A stretch of DNA of 64,000 bases from Portulaca oleracea (GCA_029582165.1 CM055876.1:26567817-26631816); one strand, 5' to 3'; numbered from the stretch's first letter, positions 1 through 11,799 are shown. Translations and numbers: made by a program. Notes: generated by a model not told the origin, from the letters alone.

Positions 1-177
1 CTCGGGGTCTTGCCCTATGCCCAATCTATTATTGATTTTCTGAATGGCCTGGACGACCCCTTCTATCCTACGATCTTGTTAGTTGGATCGTGTTTCTATT
101 AAAGTACGGATGTCCTGCACCACATCAGAAAGGTCCGCAGCAGTGATGGGTTGGCCCCTAGCTTCTTCTTCAGCCAT
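1..177 (-). pseudogene. gag N-terminus of Tat-like Ty3-gypsy element A (partial, stop inside)
   Basis: Read on the minus strand, an ATG at 177-175 opens a frame starting MAEEEARGQPITAADLSDVV and going on through IRTLIETRSN, then a TAA at 81-79, then QDRRIEGVVQAIQKINNRLG to the window edge. This acidic, helical start looks like the gag N-terminus of plant Tat/Ogre-type retrotransposons. It lies about 1.15 kb downstream, in minus direction, of the primer site and LTR of the same element, as expected for a 5' leader followed by gag. The in-frame stop shows that this copy is dead. The rest of gag and pol would lie left of the window. Confidence 0.6.
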
Positions 178-1328
178 GAAGTTGGAAGGGATGGACACAG
201 TATCGTTTGTTGTCAAGAAAGTTTGAGAAGGAATGTCAAGAATCAGTATCAAGGACGACAGGCAAGCCTGCGCTTGGTGGTGTGAATGGGATTGGTGAGA
301 AACTTGATAACCTTTGAGATCCGACTCTAGTCCAGGACTTGATTCTTTGCTGTTTGGATCCTATTTTGCCTGTATGGAAACCATAAACCTCAAAATTAAC
401 CCTTGACATTGACCTACCCAAAGACCTAGCGACCTATATGGGACAACCTAATGCGAACAATGCCTATATGATGAATAATTTTTATTTTTTGGTATGGACT
501 CACCCAACATTGGGCTTGCATGAAGACCTCTAACCTAATATGAAATTATGTACAGGGAAGGTCCATCGGGCCATCATAAGATCGAGTCAACATTAAAGTT
601 TTAATGAACTCAGATTCGAATAATGACCGGATACACTTTATGGGCCCAAATACCTCCAAGGGTTGGACAAAATCAAGTTAAGATCTCGGGCTTAATCAAA
701 CCTCTTTGATTTGGGCCCAAGAGAGACCTCTGGGTCTTCTTTAACTTTTGCATGACTATTGCCCAAACTAAAGTGGCATTTGGGGGAAAATGAATTATGA
801 GACCGACTCTTAGAATGAAAAAAAAAATGAAACACATAGCACATAATTTACACATAGCACAATAAGAATGCACATAGCATACAAATGGGTAATGCACTTA
901 ACCGAGGTTCTATATTTAAGGGTTTAAAGTCGGATACCTAGAATAATCATACTCATGTCTCTCACGTGCAACAAATTCTATGGAGTTCATAGTAATGTGA
1001 CTCGTGTGTTTCTCGCAAAATTAAAGAGAAAATGTAAATTCATAATCCCAATAATTTTGGAGTGCTTCATGAGTGGGAAAGCAATTCGAGACATTCTCGA
1101 AATGTGGGGTTCATTCCTTGAATTCGAAAATATACTTTACCCAAAAGGAACATTGGGTTAACCTAGACGGTACCTTTGGGTTCATCCCGATTTATTAAAA
1201 ACCGAGATGGAGGTTCGCATACACGATGCCAAACTAAATAATAAAAATTATAAAAATTAATTTCTCCTTTTCTACTTAACGATTTTTTTTTAAAAAAATG
1301 GTTTTTCAAGTTTTACCCTCTTAAAGTA
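178..1328 (-). other. Untranslated leader of element A
   Basis: No convincing gene here. In minus orientation this is the leader between the primer site and gag. Around 415-540 it contains one or two degenerate copies of a unit (ctatatggga..., gactcaccca...gggctt) that is amplified in the corresponding leader of element B at about 12000-13110. This shows A and B are relatives. Short open frames in the stretch have no recognisable domain. Confidence 0.5.
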
Positions 1329-1348
1329 AGTCCCCAGTGGAGTCGCCA
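1329..1348 (-). other. Primer binding site of element A
   Basis: The minus strand reads TGGCGACTCCACTGGGGACT two bases after the LTR end. TGG is the complement of a tRNA CCA end. The same block lies at the same place in element B (14998-15017). I cannot assign the primer tRNA with confidence. Confidence 0.65.
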
Positions 1349-1619
1349 TTTGTGGGACCCGGGAAAATCCCCGTTGGTGTCCCTCGCGGTAAACGGCGAG
1401 TCGAAAGGGGTGTCTTTTCTTTTAGAATATTCGCTTGAATTTCCGTTTAAATAAATTAAAACTAAAATTTAAATAATCTCCATTTTTTAGATTTTATTAA
1501 AATTTGAGAATTTTATTTATTCAGAAAGTAAACAGAAAATAAAAGAAAAACAAAAAGAAACGAAAAAAAAGAAAAAAAACAGAGAGCCCCGGGATTGGGC
1601 TCGGGATGATTTACTATAG

Positions 1620-1637
1620 CAATACCTGCAGGTATTG
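1620..1637. repeat. Perfect 18-bp palindrome in LTR A
   Basis: CAATACCTGCAGGTATTG is its own reverse complement. It shares the core ATACC/GGTAT with the other palindromes of LTR A and lies about 770 bp downstream of the TATA box in element orientation. Confidence 0.85.
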
Positions 1638-1702
1638 TGAGCTAGTAACCCCGAAAAAAAGGGTCCCGAGCCTGGAAATCAGATCCGAGGCACGAGATTG
1701 GC

Positions 1703-1724
1703 CGGAATACCGCCAGGTATTCCG
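1703..1724. repeat. Second downstream palindrome in LTR A
   Basis: Nine-base perfect arms CGGAATACC and GGTATTCCG flank a GCCA spacer. The core word is the one used throughout LTR A. Confidence 0.85.
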
Positions 1725-2469
1725 CTTGTCCCGGCCTCGGGATCTATTTTCGAGACAGAGGAAAAAAATGAAAATAAAATCCATTTTTTTAAAAAAAAGC
1801 TTTCCAAAACAGAAAATAAAATACGAAGGGAAAAGAAATAAAAGTGAGAAGAAATAAAAAAAAAAGGAAAAAAAGGAAGAAGAGTCGCCAATTAATTTTT
1901 GAGCGAGAATTAATAAACTCAAGAAACAAGACTCCACAAACCACGAACCACAAGATTCGGATCCGGGGGTAAGGTTACGAATTCGTGAATAAAAATTTCC
2001 GAAACCGCCCGTTCAACGAACGGACTTTACTAAACTGGTTAAATAAAAAGGAAGAAGAAGAGGAGAGAAGAAGAGAGTAGAATGGAGTATTAATTAGCGT
2101 AATTAGTGTTATTTAGTTTCATACAAATACGATAATAAAACGAAAAATAAATACAAGAAATAAAAGAATTGAATACAATCGTACCTTTATTCACGAACAA
2201 TCCATATTATTTAGGTCGAGTTTATGATTAACTCAAGTTACAATATAATATGAATTATAAAGAAGAGATAGAGAGAAATGAAATAAAATGCCAATTAAGT
2301 GTATGCAAAAGATGATAGAAATAAAGAGGGGGAAGAGAAGTTGAAATCACCAAGTGTCAATACCCCAGGGTGATTTCGGTGTAGAATGAAATGGGGGATG
2401 AGAGGGGTTTTTATAGGAGAAATTAGGGTTGGGATTTTAGGTCAAAAAAAGAGGGGGGAAAATGGCCGT

Positions 2470-2990
2470 GATACCGCCAAGTATCAGGCCCGGCTGCGCG
2501 AAAAAATTAGGTCATGGCACGCTTCCCGAGGCGGATGGAGGCGCCCTGGCGGCGTAACCCGCCCACAATACTGCGCAGCATCTTTGGACTTTGGAGGCGC
2601 CCAGCTGCGCATTTCCCTAGGTCAGCGCGCTTCCCGAGGTAAACCGGGTCGGGCCTGACCCGCCCAAATACCTGCCGGTATGCTAGGCCTGGGAGAAGCC
2701 TAGTTGCACGCTTCCCGAGGTGGGCCCGCTTCCCGAAGTCAGCAGCTTCCCGAGGCAACTCGGCCCGACCCGACAGAATACCTGCCGGTATGCTGGGCCT
2801 GGGAGAAGCCCAGTTACACGCTTTCCGAGGTGGGCCCGCTTCCCGAGGCACCCCCGGCCTGACCCGACAGAATACCTGCCGGTATGTTGGGCCTGGCAGA
2901 AGCCCAGTTGCACGCTTTTCGAGGTGGGCACACTTCCCGAGGTGACCTAGGTCGGGCATAACCCACCAGAATACCTGCAGGTATGCCCAT
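2470..2990. repeat. Tandem units with ATACC-TGCC-GGTAT palindromes (LTR A, U3)
   Basis: A degenerate tandem array with units of about 95-110 bp. Each unit holds the palindrome ATACCTGCCGGTAT or ATACCTGCAGGTAT (2668-2681, 2778-2791, 2872-2885, 2971-2984; a weaker GATAC..GTATC at 2470-2485). Several units follow it with a second hairpin, CTGGGC..GCCCAG or a close variant, and then runs of CGCTTCCCGAGG. The array sits directly upstream of the TATA box in minus orientation. Open frames across it are by-products of the GC-rich repeats. Confidence 0.8.
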
Positions 2991-3210
2991 ATCCGAGTTG
3001 CAGTCCTGCTTTGGGATACGTGCTGGGCTTTACTTTTTTGGGCTGTTTGGGTTGAGCTTTTTTGTGATGGCTTTTTTTTTGGGGGTTTTCCTTCATTTCT
3101 TCGTCTTTTTGCATTTCAAAATTCTTGGGATTTTCCTAAACTAAAAAGAAACTTAAAATAAATTACAATATTTACAAAGCTGAATAGAATGATAAAATTC
3201 AGCGTCTACA

Positions 3211-3910
3211 GTGTACAACACTTTTCTAGGGCTTATTTCAAGAATCATACCAAGTGTGACTTAGTGGACAACAATATGGCAGAGATATTCAATGCCTTCA
3301 TCATGGAAGCAAGCTATTTACCCATTGTATCTTTGCTTAGATGTGTCTTCAAGCTGGTCATGAAAAGAATTGGTGAAAAGAATGGGCGGGCCTTAAATCT
3401 TTAAACTCCAATGGATTCTAGAATTAGGAAGTAATTAAATGAGAAAATTGATGATTCTAGGCATTCGGAGATTACAAGGGCAACAAATGGCTTGTATAGT
3501 GTAACTGATGGTTATGGAGAGGAACATTCTGTTAACTTGCTAGCTAGATCGAGTTCTTGTAACTCTTGGGAACTAAGTGGTATCCCTTGCCCCCATTCTA
3601 TAGCTGTCATAAGGGATGAGAGAATAGATCTAGCAGGCTTTGTGGATGACTGTTATGCCATTGTGAAATTGATTCATCGCCCACAAATGGACCTGACATG
3701 TGGGAAAAGGCGCCTAGCTATGAAGTTTCAGCCGCCTACTTTAAACCTAAGAAGAAGACAACCACAAAGTACAAGAGAAGACCACAGGCAGGGGAGAATG
3801 TTAGGGGCAGAATCAGCAAGAATGGGAAGAGAATGCATTGTTCTCTTTGTGGGAACGAGGGTCACAACAAGTCTAACTGTCAAAATCCCCCATCCACATC
3901 TCAGGTCTAA
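3211..3910 (+). pseudogene. Mutator-like (MULE) transposase, C-terminal relic
   Basis: Transposase remnant of a Mutator-like DNA transposon. The translation shows DLVDNNMAEIFNAFI, a typical late catalytic-domain block. A SWIM-type zinc finger follows (CNSWELSGIPCPH, about 3555-3596). After a frameshift near 3690 come GPDMWEKAPSYEV, a basic stretch, and a CCHC knuckle CSLCGNEGHNKSNC (about 3837-3880). A stop after GRALNL (about 3402), a second stop near 3432 and the frame change show it is dead. The N-terminal two thirds are missing because element A interrupts it at 3210/3211. Its 3' neighbour on the opposite strand is a PMD pseudogene, a domain known to travel with MULEs. Confidence 0.8.
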
Positions 3911-5329
3911 TAAGTCTAACTGCCACAACAAGTCTAACAGTATCTATGTTGTGATTTATTGACCCTTCCTGTATTTATTGTAGGTCACCAATGTCAGCAA
4001 GAGGAAATCATCAGGTGTTCCCTCTACTGCAACACCTTCCATTCAAGCTGCCAGATCAAATCCCACCACTATAGGCACCTTAGCTCCCAAGGACACCAGA
4101 ATTAAGCTGCCAATGAGGAGGACCCAACTACTATTGTCTCCAGCCAGCCATTCACATGCACACCACCTCAACCCCAACAACCAGCACTACTAAGAAGAAG
4201 TTGGATTTTAACTTTTTCTAAAATTTTTGTTTTGTGATTAAATGTTGTCAATATTTTGGAAATGTACATAGCATTGAAAATAGAATTTCCATGTACAACT
4301 TTTGAGTGACTGAGAAGTAATGCTTTTGACAGGGAAGAATATGTCCTAGTACATTTTTTGGATCTCTTGTGTTTGAGTGCAATTGATGGCAATCCACAAT
4401 TATGTATGTACTACATATTCATTCAATGGAAATTGATTGCATTTGGTACTTTGCTTCATATTAGTTTGTTATTTAATGCATTTATGATGTGGAAGTCTTT
4501 GGTTGGTTGCCATCATCAATGTTGTCTCCATTTATGCATCAAACATATTGGATTTTTAGTTTTATTTTATCAATTTGTTCATCCACATTTTTTAACCAAA
4601 TCCAGCCAAAATCGATATGTTCATGCATTATACCAAAACAGAGCATACATCATCATTCATTTGTTGAAATATGTTCATCCCTTTATCCAATCATCAATAT
4701 ACCAAAACAGGGCAAACATGCAAAATTAAAAGAGGCCAATTTTTTTTGTACCCAATGATGGATGTTCATTCATTCATCATAATAATCTATACATAACATT
4801 CATGTCATACATTTTTTGAAACTTAAACTAAATAAAATCAAAACTAGCTAAACTGAAGGCTAAACTAAACTGAAACTAATAATAAGTCATATGGCTAACA
4901 TAAACCGAGTGTGGCATGGCAACCAACAACCATCCACAATATGAACCCAAAAAATTTGTTAGTGTCGGGCTATTGCATTTGCAAATAACCCCACCCAAAA
5001 ATGACATTGCCCACCCCAAAATATCTCCAAAACCTTCAAAAGTCATCTTCCTTCAAATGTTGTTATTGATGCTGCTTGCTGCACCACCTACCCTGGACAC
5101 CCTCACCTCCACCATTTACACCACCTTGACCATCTCCCTCACCAAGAGCACCACCAGAACCCCCACCAAGACCTTTAGCATCTTCTGAGACTTCTTGAGC
5201 ACCCTCACCTGATTCTCTACATCAAACAGTTGGCTAATGTTCTCCTTTTGCCCCCTCTTTAATTTGGTTAGCTTCCCGACCGTACGAGAGAGTTCGGCGG
5301 CACGAGTAGTGTTCCTGACAATGGTGGCG
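3911..5329. other. MULE interior or flank without an intact gene
   Basis: Between the transposase relic and the PMD relic I see no intact gene. About 3980-4195 may continue the transposase C-terminal tail, with Pro/Thr-rich short frames. About 4900-5349, read on minus, gives short Gly/Val-rich and coiled-coil-like pieces (ENISQLFDVENQVRVLKKS) that may be the decayed C-terminus of the PMD gene. The rest is AT-rich. Confidence 0.4.
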
Positions 5330-6030
5330 ACGACCGGCGTCCCCACCACCGCACAGAGGGGCTAGTCCACTCACTCAAAGAAATTACACCCTTGGGGGGA
5401 CCCATGGAACCTGCACCTTTGCAAACCACGCAACATGCATCCCTCTCACTAGATAGGCGCAGCTAGCAGCCGTCCAATTCAATCTGATCACCCCGTGGTA
5501 ATCCAAGAGGTGATGCATCTAGGAAAGAGTAATCGTGTCACCACGATTAGCAAAGATGATGGCGTTGATGAAATACGCCAAACAAAGAAATCGCCACTGA
5601 GGAAGAGGAAGAGTCACGAAGTCCAGACTTTTTAAGGTTGCCTTAAATGGGTATACCTTAGGACTCCATTCCAACCTGCTAGTGCAGAAGCAGGTCGCAA
5701 GTATTCAATCACTAAAGGGTCTGCTTCTTTCCTGAACTCCAACAGTTGGCCACCCGAACTAAGCCTAGTAATCATCAGGAAGTCAAATTGAGTGACCATC
5801 TTCTCACCAATTGGGAGATGGAACGAGTTGGTAGTGTCCCAAAACCTTTCCACCATGACATGACTGAAAACCCTCCTACCACGGGTTCTCCATATCTCCA
5901 AACAGTTGAAGAAGGATCCAAACTCTGCCTCCACTGTGGTCAACCTGTAAAAGGCACCTACTTGCGGGTCCCTAGCCAGGTCTACTACACCTTGAAAACT
6001 CCCGCATGTTTTGAGGGAGTCATCATACTG
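5330..6030 (-). pseudogene. Plant mobile domain (PMD, aminotransferase-like) pseudogene
   Basis: On the minus strand I read GVVDLARDPQVGAFYRLTTV, then FGSFFNCLEIWRTRGRRV, then MVERFWDTTNSFHLPIGEKM and VTQFDFLMITRLSSGGQLLE. After stops and a frame change come YFINAIIFANRGDTITLS and LNWTAASCAYLVRGM. The block W-DTT--FHLP-GE---T--DF--ITGL--GG is the signature of the plant mobile domain (MAIN/MAIL1-like). Known PMD proteins act in silencing and genome stability, and many PMD copies are carried by MULEs and gypsy elements. This copy has internal stops and at least two frame changes. It lies tail to tail with the MULE transposase, so it is probably a passenger of the same transposon. Confidence 0.72.
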
Positions 6031-6497
6031 TTAAGCAATCAAGAAAGGAAAAGTTCAAGTTTTCCCCAGCGGAATCCTAAAGTTATGCAATAAAAGGATG
6101 TCTATGCGCTTAAAGGAAAATTTAGAGTATCATCTAGTTTAAATTCAACTTAAAGTGCTAAAACAAGAAATATCATGCAAATTATTTCAACAAAGATAAC
6201 ATGCTATAAATCAAGCTTGTAAAGCAAGGCGCATATCGAAATGTGCGAATGAAAGAACCAAGTATGTTCATCCTGGAGAAACACCAACTGTGTAGTGTGA
6301 ACTCCCTACTGGGTTACTCCCACTACGCCGTCCTTGCATATGGATGTTATTGTACAACTGGTTAGGTAGCACTGCGGCGACCTCTCAACCAAGAAGCCAT
6401 TCTTTATTGAATAAAAAGAACACAAACACTAAAGAGGAATTGTAGAGAGAGAAAGCTAATGAGAAGAAGAAGACTGCTCGAATAAATGAATAAGCAG
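6031..6497. other. Unassigned repeat-like spacer
   Basis: No coding frame with a recognisable domain. Probably the remaining end of the MULE or another transposon. It abuts the truncated LTR of element B, where similarity to LTR B starts abruptly at 6498. Confidence 0.3.
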
Positions 6498-6991
6498 CAA
6501 AACCTAGGCGGGTTTTGATTTGATTAACACGCGGATCGCTGACATGGCACAAAACGACGACGTCTGCTATTCTTCTCAAAACCTAGACGGGTTTTGAGCT
6601 CTCTGGGCCGGGGCGTGCTTTCGGGCCTGCTTTCTGGGCCTGGGAAATGTTAAAACCCGCCTGGGTTTTAAAACTAGCTAAGGGCAACTTCGAACGGCCA
6701 TAACTCTTTCATCCGGACTCCGATTGGAGTGATTCAAAAGGCATTGGAAAGCTTATGATGTGTACTTTGCTCTCATCAAAAGAAATGGGGCCAACGAGAC
6801 TTGTGGAAAAAATGGGATTTGAAATGGTGGGCATATGTATGTGGAAAGGGTGGAAAATGAAGGCTTTTTGTGGTGGGTTGGCCCGGTAGCTTTTGATTGA
6901 GGAATGCCCATTAGATTTTCTTTCATGCTAGCCTCTTTTCTGGTTATGCTTGATTTGTACACTTGTCTCGTTATAAAATTCGGTGTCTACA
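6498..6991 (-). mobile_element. 3' LTR of element B (5'-terminal 494 bp, truncated)
   Basis: By eye nearly identical to 16261-16753 of LTR B, including the outer end TGTAGACACCG on the minus strand. It carries three of the AAAACC..GGTTTT palindromes (6498-6517, 6575-6598, 6650-6671). In 6650-6671 the arms TTAAAACCC/GGGTTTTAA pair perfectly, while the matching site in the other LTR is mutated. The downstream two thirds of this LTR are missing. Confidence 0.75.
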
Positions 6992-7011
6992 GAGAGCCCC
7001 CACTTTGATCG
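6992..7011 (-). other. Polypurine tract of element B
   Basis: The minus strand reads CGATCAAAGTGGGGGCTCTC directly before the LTR start TGTAGACACC. This is the expected position and composition of the plus-strand primer and fixes the element orientation as minus. Confidence 0.7.
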
Positions 7012-7059
7012 AGTCCGAATAGGACGAAGGTCAAAGTAGTTTGAGGATATGACTTTGGA

Positions 7060-7510
7060 TTGCAAAGCCTGGGTTGATGCTTGGAAGCCGAGTCCTGCAT
7101 TGCAGTTGCGGGCGGCATGCGCCTCTCCTGGGGTGATCTCGAGCAAGAATGATGCTCTACCTGACCGTTGATGAGTCGATGTTGATCTCGGGCGAGAATG
7201 ACGCCTTACTTGAAGGTGTGGGTTGACACTTGGAAGCTTCGTCCTGTGTCGCAGTTGTGGGCGGCATGCGCCCCTTTGGGGATGATCTCGAGCAAGAATG
7301 ATGCCCTACCTGACCGTTGATGAGTCGATGTTGATCTCGGGCGAGAATGACGCCTTACTTGAAGGTGTGGGTTGACACTTGGAAGCTTCGTCTTGTGTCG
7401 CAGTTGTGGGCGGCACGCGCCTCTTTGGGATGATCTCGATCAAGAATGATGCCCTACCTGACCGTTGATGAGTTGATGTTGATCTCGGGCGAGAATGACG
7501 CCTTATTTGT
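7060..7510. repeat. Tandem repeat, unit about 147 bp, three copies
   Basis: Copies are anchored by gatctcgagcaagaatgatg near 7134, 7282 and 7428. Each unit contains two half-units, ...gagcaagaatgatgcc... and ...gggcgagaatgacgcc..., so the repeat itself looks like an older duplication. Confidence 0.8.
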
Positions 7511-7539
7511 CATCGGATATGATGCCGATGGTCCATGGA

Positions 7540-7612
7540 GTTTTCCAGTCTTTCCCGGTGTCGGTTCCAGTCTTTCTCGGTGTCGGTTCCAGTCTTTCCC
7601 GGTGTCGGTTGA
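7540..7612. repeat. 22-bp minisatellite, three copies
   Basis: Three near-identical copies of ccagtctttcccggtgtcgg in direct tandem, inside element B. Confidence 0.8.
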
Positions 7613-7613
7613 T

Positions 7614-7975
7614 GATGGTTGGCATTTTCGATGCTGAAGGACTTCACCAGACGCGCTGCTGATGGCCTTGGGGGTCGAGACTTCATCGGGCACGATGCCG
7701 ATGGCTCAGAGATTGAGACTTCACCGGGCGCGATGCCGATGGCTCAGGATTGAGATTGCATCGAAACTCTGCCGATGACCCTGGGTGATGATGATGATTG
7801 GCATTTTCAATGCCGAAGGACTTCACCAGACGCGCTGCTGATGGCCTTGGGGGGTCGAGACTTCATCGGGCACGATGCCGATGGCTCGAAGATTGAGACT
7901 TCACCGGGCGCGATGCCGGTGGCTCAGGATTGGGACTGCATCGAAACTCTGCCGATGGCCCTGGGCGATGATGAT
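7614..7975. repeat. Tandem duplication, unit about 180 bp
   Basis: ttggcattttcgatgc at about 7619 recurs as ttggcattttcaatgc at about 7798, and the whole unit repeats with few changes. Inside each unit, cgatgccgatggctc is itself iterated. Confidence 0.8.
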
Positions 7976-8169
7976 GACAGCGACCTTTTGTGCGGTAGCT
8001 GGATGGTGGTGGTCCCTTTGTCGGCGACCTGTGAGCTGGCGACTCTTTATGTGGCAGCTTGATGATGATGCCCCGGTTTTCCCGGTGTCGATGATGGTCC
8101 CTGGCACAGAAACCAAAGCAGAATGTCAGATTATTTTGAACAATGGTTGGAGATATAGAGAATTACCTG

Positions 8170-8440
8170 TCAGGCAGATTGATGACGATGCCCAACGGAT
8201 TTTCCCGAGGCAGTTGATGCTGCCCAACGGATTTTTCCGAGGCGGATCAGATTTTCCTGATGTTGGTGGTGATGCCTAACAGATTTTCCCGAGGCGGATC
8301 GGACTTTCCCGATGTTGAAGATGCCCAACGGCTTTTCCCGAGGCAGATCGGATTTTCCCGACGTTGATGATGGTGCCCAAGGGATTTTCTCGAGGTTGAA
8401 GATGCCCAAAGGATTTTCCCGAGGCGGATGATTGTGTCAA
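8170..8440. repeat. Irregular array of a gatgcccaacggattttccc motif
   Basis: Six or seven variants of gatgcccaacggattttccc followed by gaggc, alternating with a shorter gatcggattttcccgatgtt block, at spacings of roughly 35-65 bp. Confidence 0.75.
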
Positions 8441-8764
8441 TGGCGTCCATGGTAGACTGGAAGATTGTCATGAGGATGAGCTTCGGATGATGGATAGAAG
8501 TCATCTAAAGTGTGATTAGTGATTTCCCTAATCTTGCCCTTAGTGACTGGAAACCATGTCGATCGGTCCGATAGCGTATGGGCCCAAACAACCCCTAGTG
8601 TTGTGTTATGGAGCAACGATGTGGCACTTCCCTGCTTCTCTTTTTTTATTTTCAGATGTATGCATGCAACTAGTCTACTAAGCTCTTGCACAAACAATGC
8701 AATTTTTTGTTTTTTTTTTGACACAAGCATTCATGCACTCATGCATTTATGCATGATTATCGAC

Positions 8765-9005
8765 TTTATGTACAACAAACTGACTCGATACATGACAGAC
8801 TGACTTGATGCAGGACAAACTGACTCGATACATGACAGACCGACTCAATGCACAACAGACTGACTCAATGCAAGGCAGACTGACTCAATGCACAACAAAC
8901 TGACTCAATGCAAGACAGATTGACTCAATGCACAACAAACAGACTCAATGACAGACTGACTTAATGCATGGCAGACTGACTCAATGCACAACCACTGACT
9001 CTATG
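8765..9005. repeat. Minisatellite of 19-22 bp, about 12 copies
   Basis: Repeats of the form actgactcaatgcacaaca, with variants gacagactgactcgatacat. One of several unrelated arrays that fill the place of pol in element B. Confidence 0.85.
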
Positions 9006-9989
9006 AGGCTCTGACACGACTTATAGATGCAATGCAAACCTATTATGCCTAGATCGGATACACACATGATGCCTTTATGCATCTAAACATGCAATGCATG
9101 CAGACAACCCCCCGACTCTATATTTAGACAAAGATTTTCTTGGACAATGATTTTCTAAGATAAAGATTTCCTAAAACCATGACTGCCTAAGACAATGCTT
9201 TCTAAGGATCAAGGTCACTCGTGGGGAATTTCAGGAAAATTTAGGATGAGTAATGTTTCGATCCATGGGACAGGGAACAATGATGGAGGCAAAATGCCTG
9301 AAGGATGCGTTTCTTGAATGATCATGTAGATGACCTTGATTGCTTGCAAATGTATGCTGATGTATGACAAGCCCCCGGTTTGGCGTAGACTCTTGATGGC
9401 AGTGTCCTGCTTTGGAGAACACCTTGGAGATTTACAATCCCCTAGTCTCGATATGGATTGACGAGATGATGCATGGGGACCATAGAATAGGAGAAGGCAT
9501 AGTCCTTGGTAGTGAGTCTCAAACTCTCCTTTTGCCTAACTTGCCCGAAAGGTTTTCAAGTTAGCCCCTCTTTTCTTTTTTTCTTTTTTTTTCTTCTGTT
9601 TCTTTTCTTCTTTTTTTTCTCTTTTTTTTCTTTTTTTTCTCTTTTTTTTCTTGATGAGACCACTATTAGGACGTCTATGAGATTGAAGATGCAGGACCCT
9701 GTACGATAGGGAGTAAGTGTCCCTCTTTGAAGCTATCTCTGATAAATGTCTTGAACGATGTCCCAAAGGTAGCGCGAGCCCCAAGTTTAGAGTAGCTTGT
9801 TTCTGAGTCTGTTCATGATCATGTGGTTGCCAGTTTCCCGCTGATCTGATGTGGACGGCTTTCGCTCTTACTGAGAAGTAAGCCACACAGTGTCTCATAC
9901 TTGCATTAATGATTGAGCTGAAAGGTCCACGGAGGGTGAGATGAGATGAAAGGGTTGGTTAGGAAATGTTTGGGGAAAGAGACGGTGGA

Positions 9990-10320
9990 CGATGGTGAAT
10001 GGGATGTGCAGACACTTAAGAATGATCGTGTCTTGAAGGGGAGAAGAGATGGTCAAATGGGATAAACATCATCTGTTGAGAAAGGCTTGAAAGGGATGGT
10101 AGATGAGGCTTTATTGATGAATGGTATAGGGAGACACTCAAGAATGATCGTGTCTTGAAGAGTTGGTCAAATGAGATAGACATCATCTCTTGAGAAAGGT
10201 TGAAAGGGATGGTAGATAAGAGTTTATTGATGAATGAGATAGGGAGACACTCAAGAATGATCGTGTCTTGAAGAGATGGTCAAATGGGATAGACATCATC
10301 TCTTGGGAAAAGGTTGGAAC
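9990..10320. repeat. Tandem repeat, unit about 115 bp, three copies
   Basis: Units are marked by cactcaagaatgatcgtgtc (first copy cacttaagaatg...) followed by ttgaag and, further on, gacatcatctcttgagaaag. Part of the post-gag region of element B. Confidence 0.75.
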
Positions 10321-11799
10321 ATGGTTATGGAATGATGTCCAAGTCTGACGGAAGGAAGATGGAGGGTTGATGATGATGAAATCCAGGGTTTACTCTCCTT
10401 TTTCCTAGCCTGCCCTGACAGGTTTTCAGGCTAGCCTCTCTTATTCTCTCACTCTCCTTTTGCCTAACATGCCCTGACGGGTTTTCAGGCTAGCCTCTCT
10501 TTTCTTTTTTTTTTCTTCTCTCAAAGACCAACTTTTTGAGGAAAAAGGATGCTCCTTGTAGCGGCCAGGCCTCAAAGAGGTTTTTCTACGTATCCAAGGT
10601 GGAATCAAGCCAGTCGTATTTCTTTAAGCACAACTTTGATGGGTAGTGCCTCGAGGAAGACTTAGCGGCTCAAAAAGATGGTTATGAAGGTTCATATGCA
10701 GGCTATGGATGGATGAAAGGTTTGTGAAGGTTATAGAAGGCTGAGGTGTATGGATGATGAGGTGAAGGTTTGAGATGAGATTTTCCGAGGTGTGCATGAC
10801 TCTTATTTTTGCGTTCTCACTTCTTATTCTCCTCTAACCCCTTTTTTTCTTCCTTTTTCTTGTTTCATTTCTCTCTCAACTTCTTCTTTTTTTCTTTTTT
10901 TTTTTAACTCCATTTTTCTGGCTCTTTTTTTTTTTTTGCTTTCACTTTTTTTTCCTTTGCTTTCTTCTCTTTTTTCGACTTTCTTCTCCATGGGATTGAC
11001 TCATGTTTGCCTTTCTGATGACATTAGTTACAACACACCTTTTGACTTTGGGGTAGATATGGATTGGTCATGAGGAGAATGACCAGGTTGGTCAAGGCTA
11101 AGGTTTTTTTTTTTCTTCAAACTCCTTCATGGGTTGACTCCTATTCTCCTTGAGTCATAGCACACCTTTGGGATTGGGTTAAGGGTTTGAAAAGGGTTGA
11201 GGTTTGATGGAGAGGTCAAAGATGTGAGTGATAGGTGGTAAGTCGGGATTGGATGAAAAGATGAGGGTAATATGGGTGGTCAAATGAAGTTTGGGTTCAA
11301 GCCCCCTGTCCTCGGCACATTTGGTTAAGCTGCGACATTTCCAATGAGGAGCGTTCACTTTTCGAGAGACTATTGGACTTGGTCTTTTCCTGATGACATT
11401 CTCCTTTTGCCCTGTTTTCGTTAATGAGGTTTTTAAACCGGCCACTCTATAGTTTTTCACTCTTTTTTTTTTTGAACTTCTCTCTTTTTTTTTTTTTTTT
11501 TGAATTTCTCTCCTCACCTCTCTAACCCTGGATTCAAGAAAACTGAAGGATGAAAACGAGGTATATGACAAAGATGGAAGGATAAGAGAAGATGAATGTA
11601 TCAGACTTGGTTTATACGGATGATGGATAGATGAGAGAACTTCTCAACTCAAGTAAAAAACACAAGCACGAAATTCTGTTTGATCACACAGCAACAAGAG
11701 CAAAGAAATGAATGAAGAACTGGCTATAACAGACTCTGAGCATGAAATGTTTGACAACCAAGACTATAGCTACTTCTAAAGCTCCTTTGATGATTTTCC

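Larger units (their letters stand above)
1351..3210 (-). mobile_element. LTR A: 5' LTR of Tat-like Ty3-gypsy element
   Basis: On the minus strand this starts TGTAGACGCTGAATTTTATC and ends GGGTCCCACA, directly followed by the primer site. That gives 1860 bp and the same end motifs as LTR B. A TATA-like CCTATAAAAACC lies at 2416-2405 on the minus strand. Between about 2470 and 2990, upstream of the TATA box, is a GC-rich repeat array with short palindromes. Two further palindromes lie at 1620-1637 and 1703-1724. The flank at 3211 is MULE transposase coding sequence, so the element landed in an older DNA transposon. The matching second LTR is outside the window, so no TSD can be checked. Confidence 0.75.

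Noticed and set aside
1606..2959. Open frames of 80-150 aa on both strands within LTR A, some GC-rich and repetitive (2507-2959, -)
   Set aside because: They follow the tandem repeat units and the palindromes; no domain, no splice context, and they lie in an LTR.
8247..8504. Repetitive minus frames rich in GKSVGHHHQ/REN units
   Set aside because: Translations of the short tandem array in element B; the periodic frame is a product of repeat length, not of a protein gene.
9506..11571. Phe- or Lys-rich frames in T-rich tracts
   Set aside because: Low-complexity T/C runs in the untranslated part of element B; no gene evidence.
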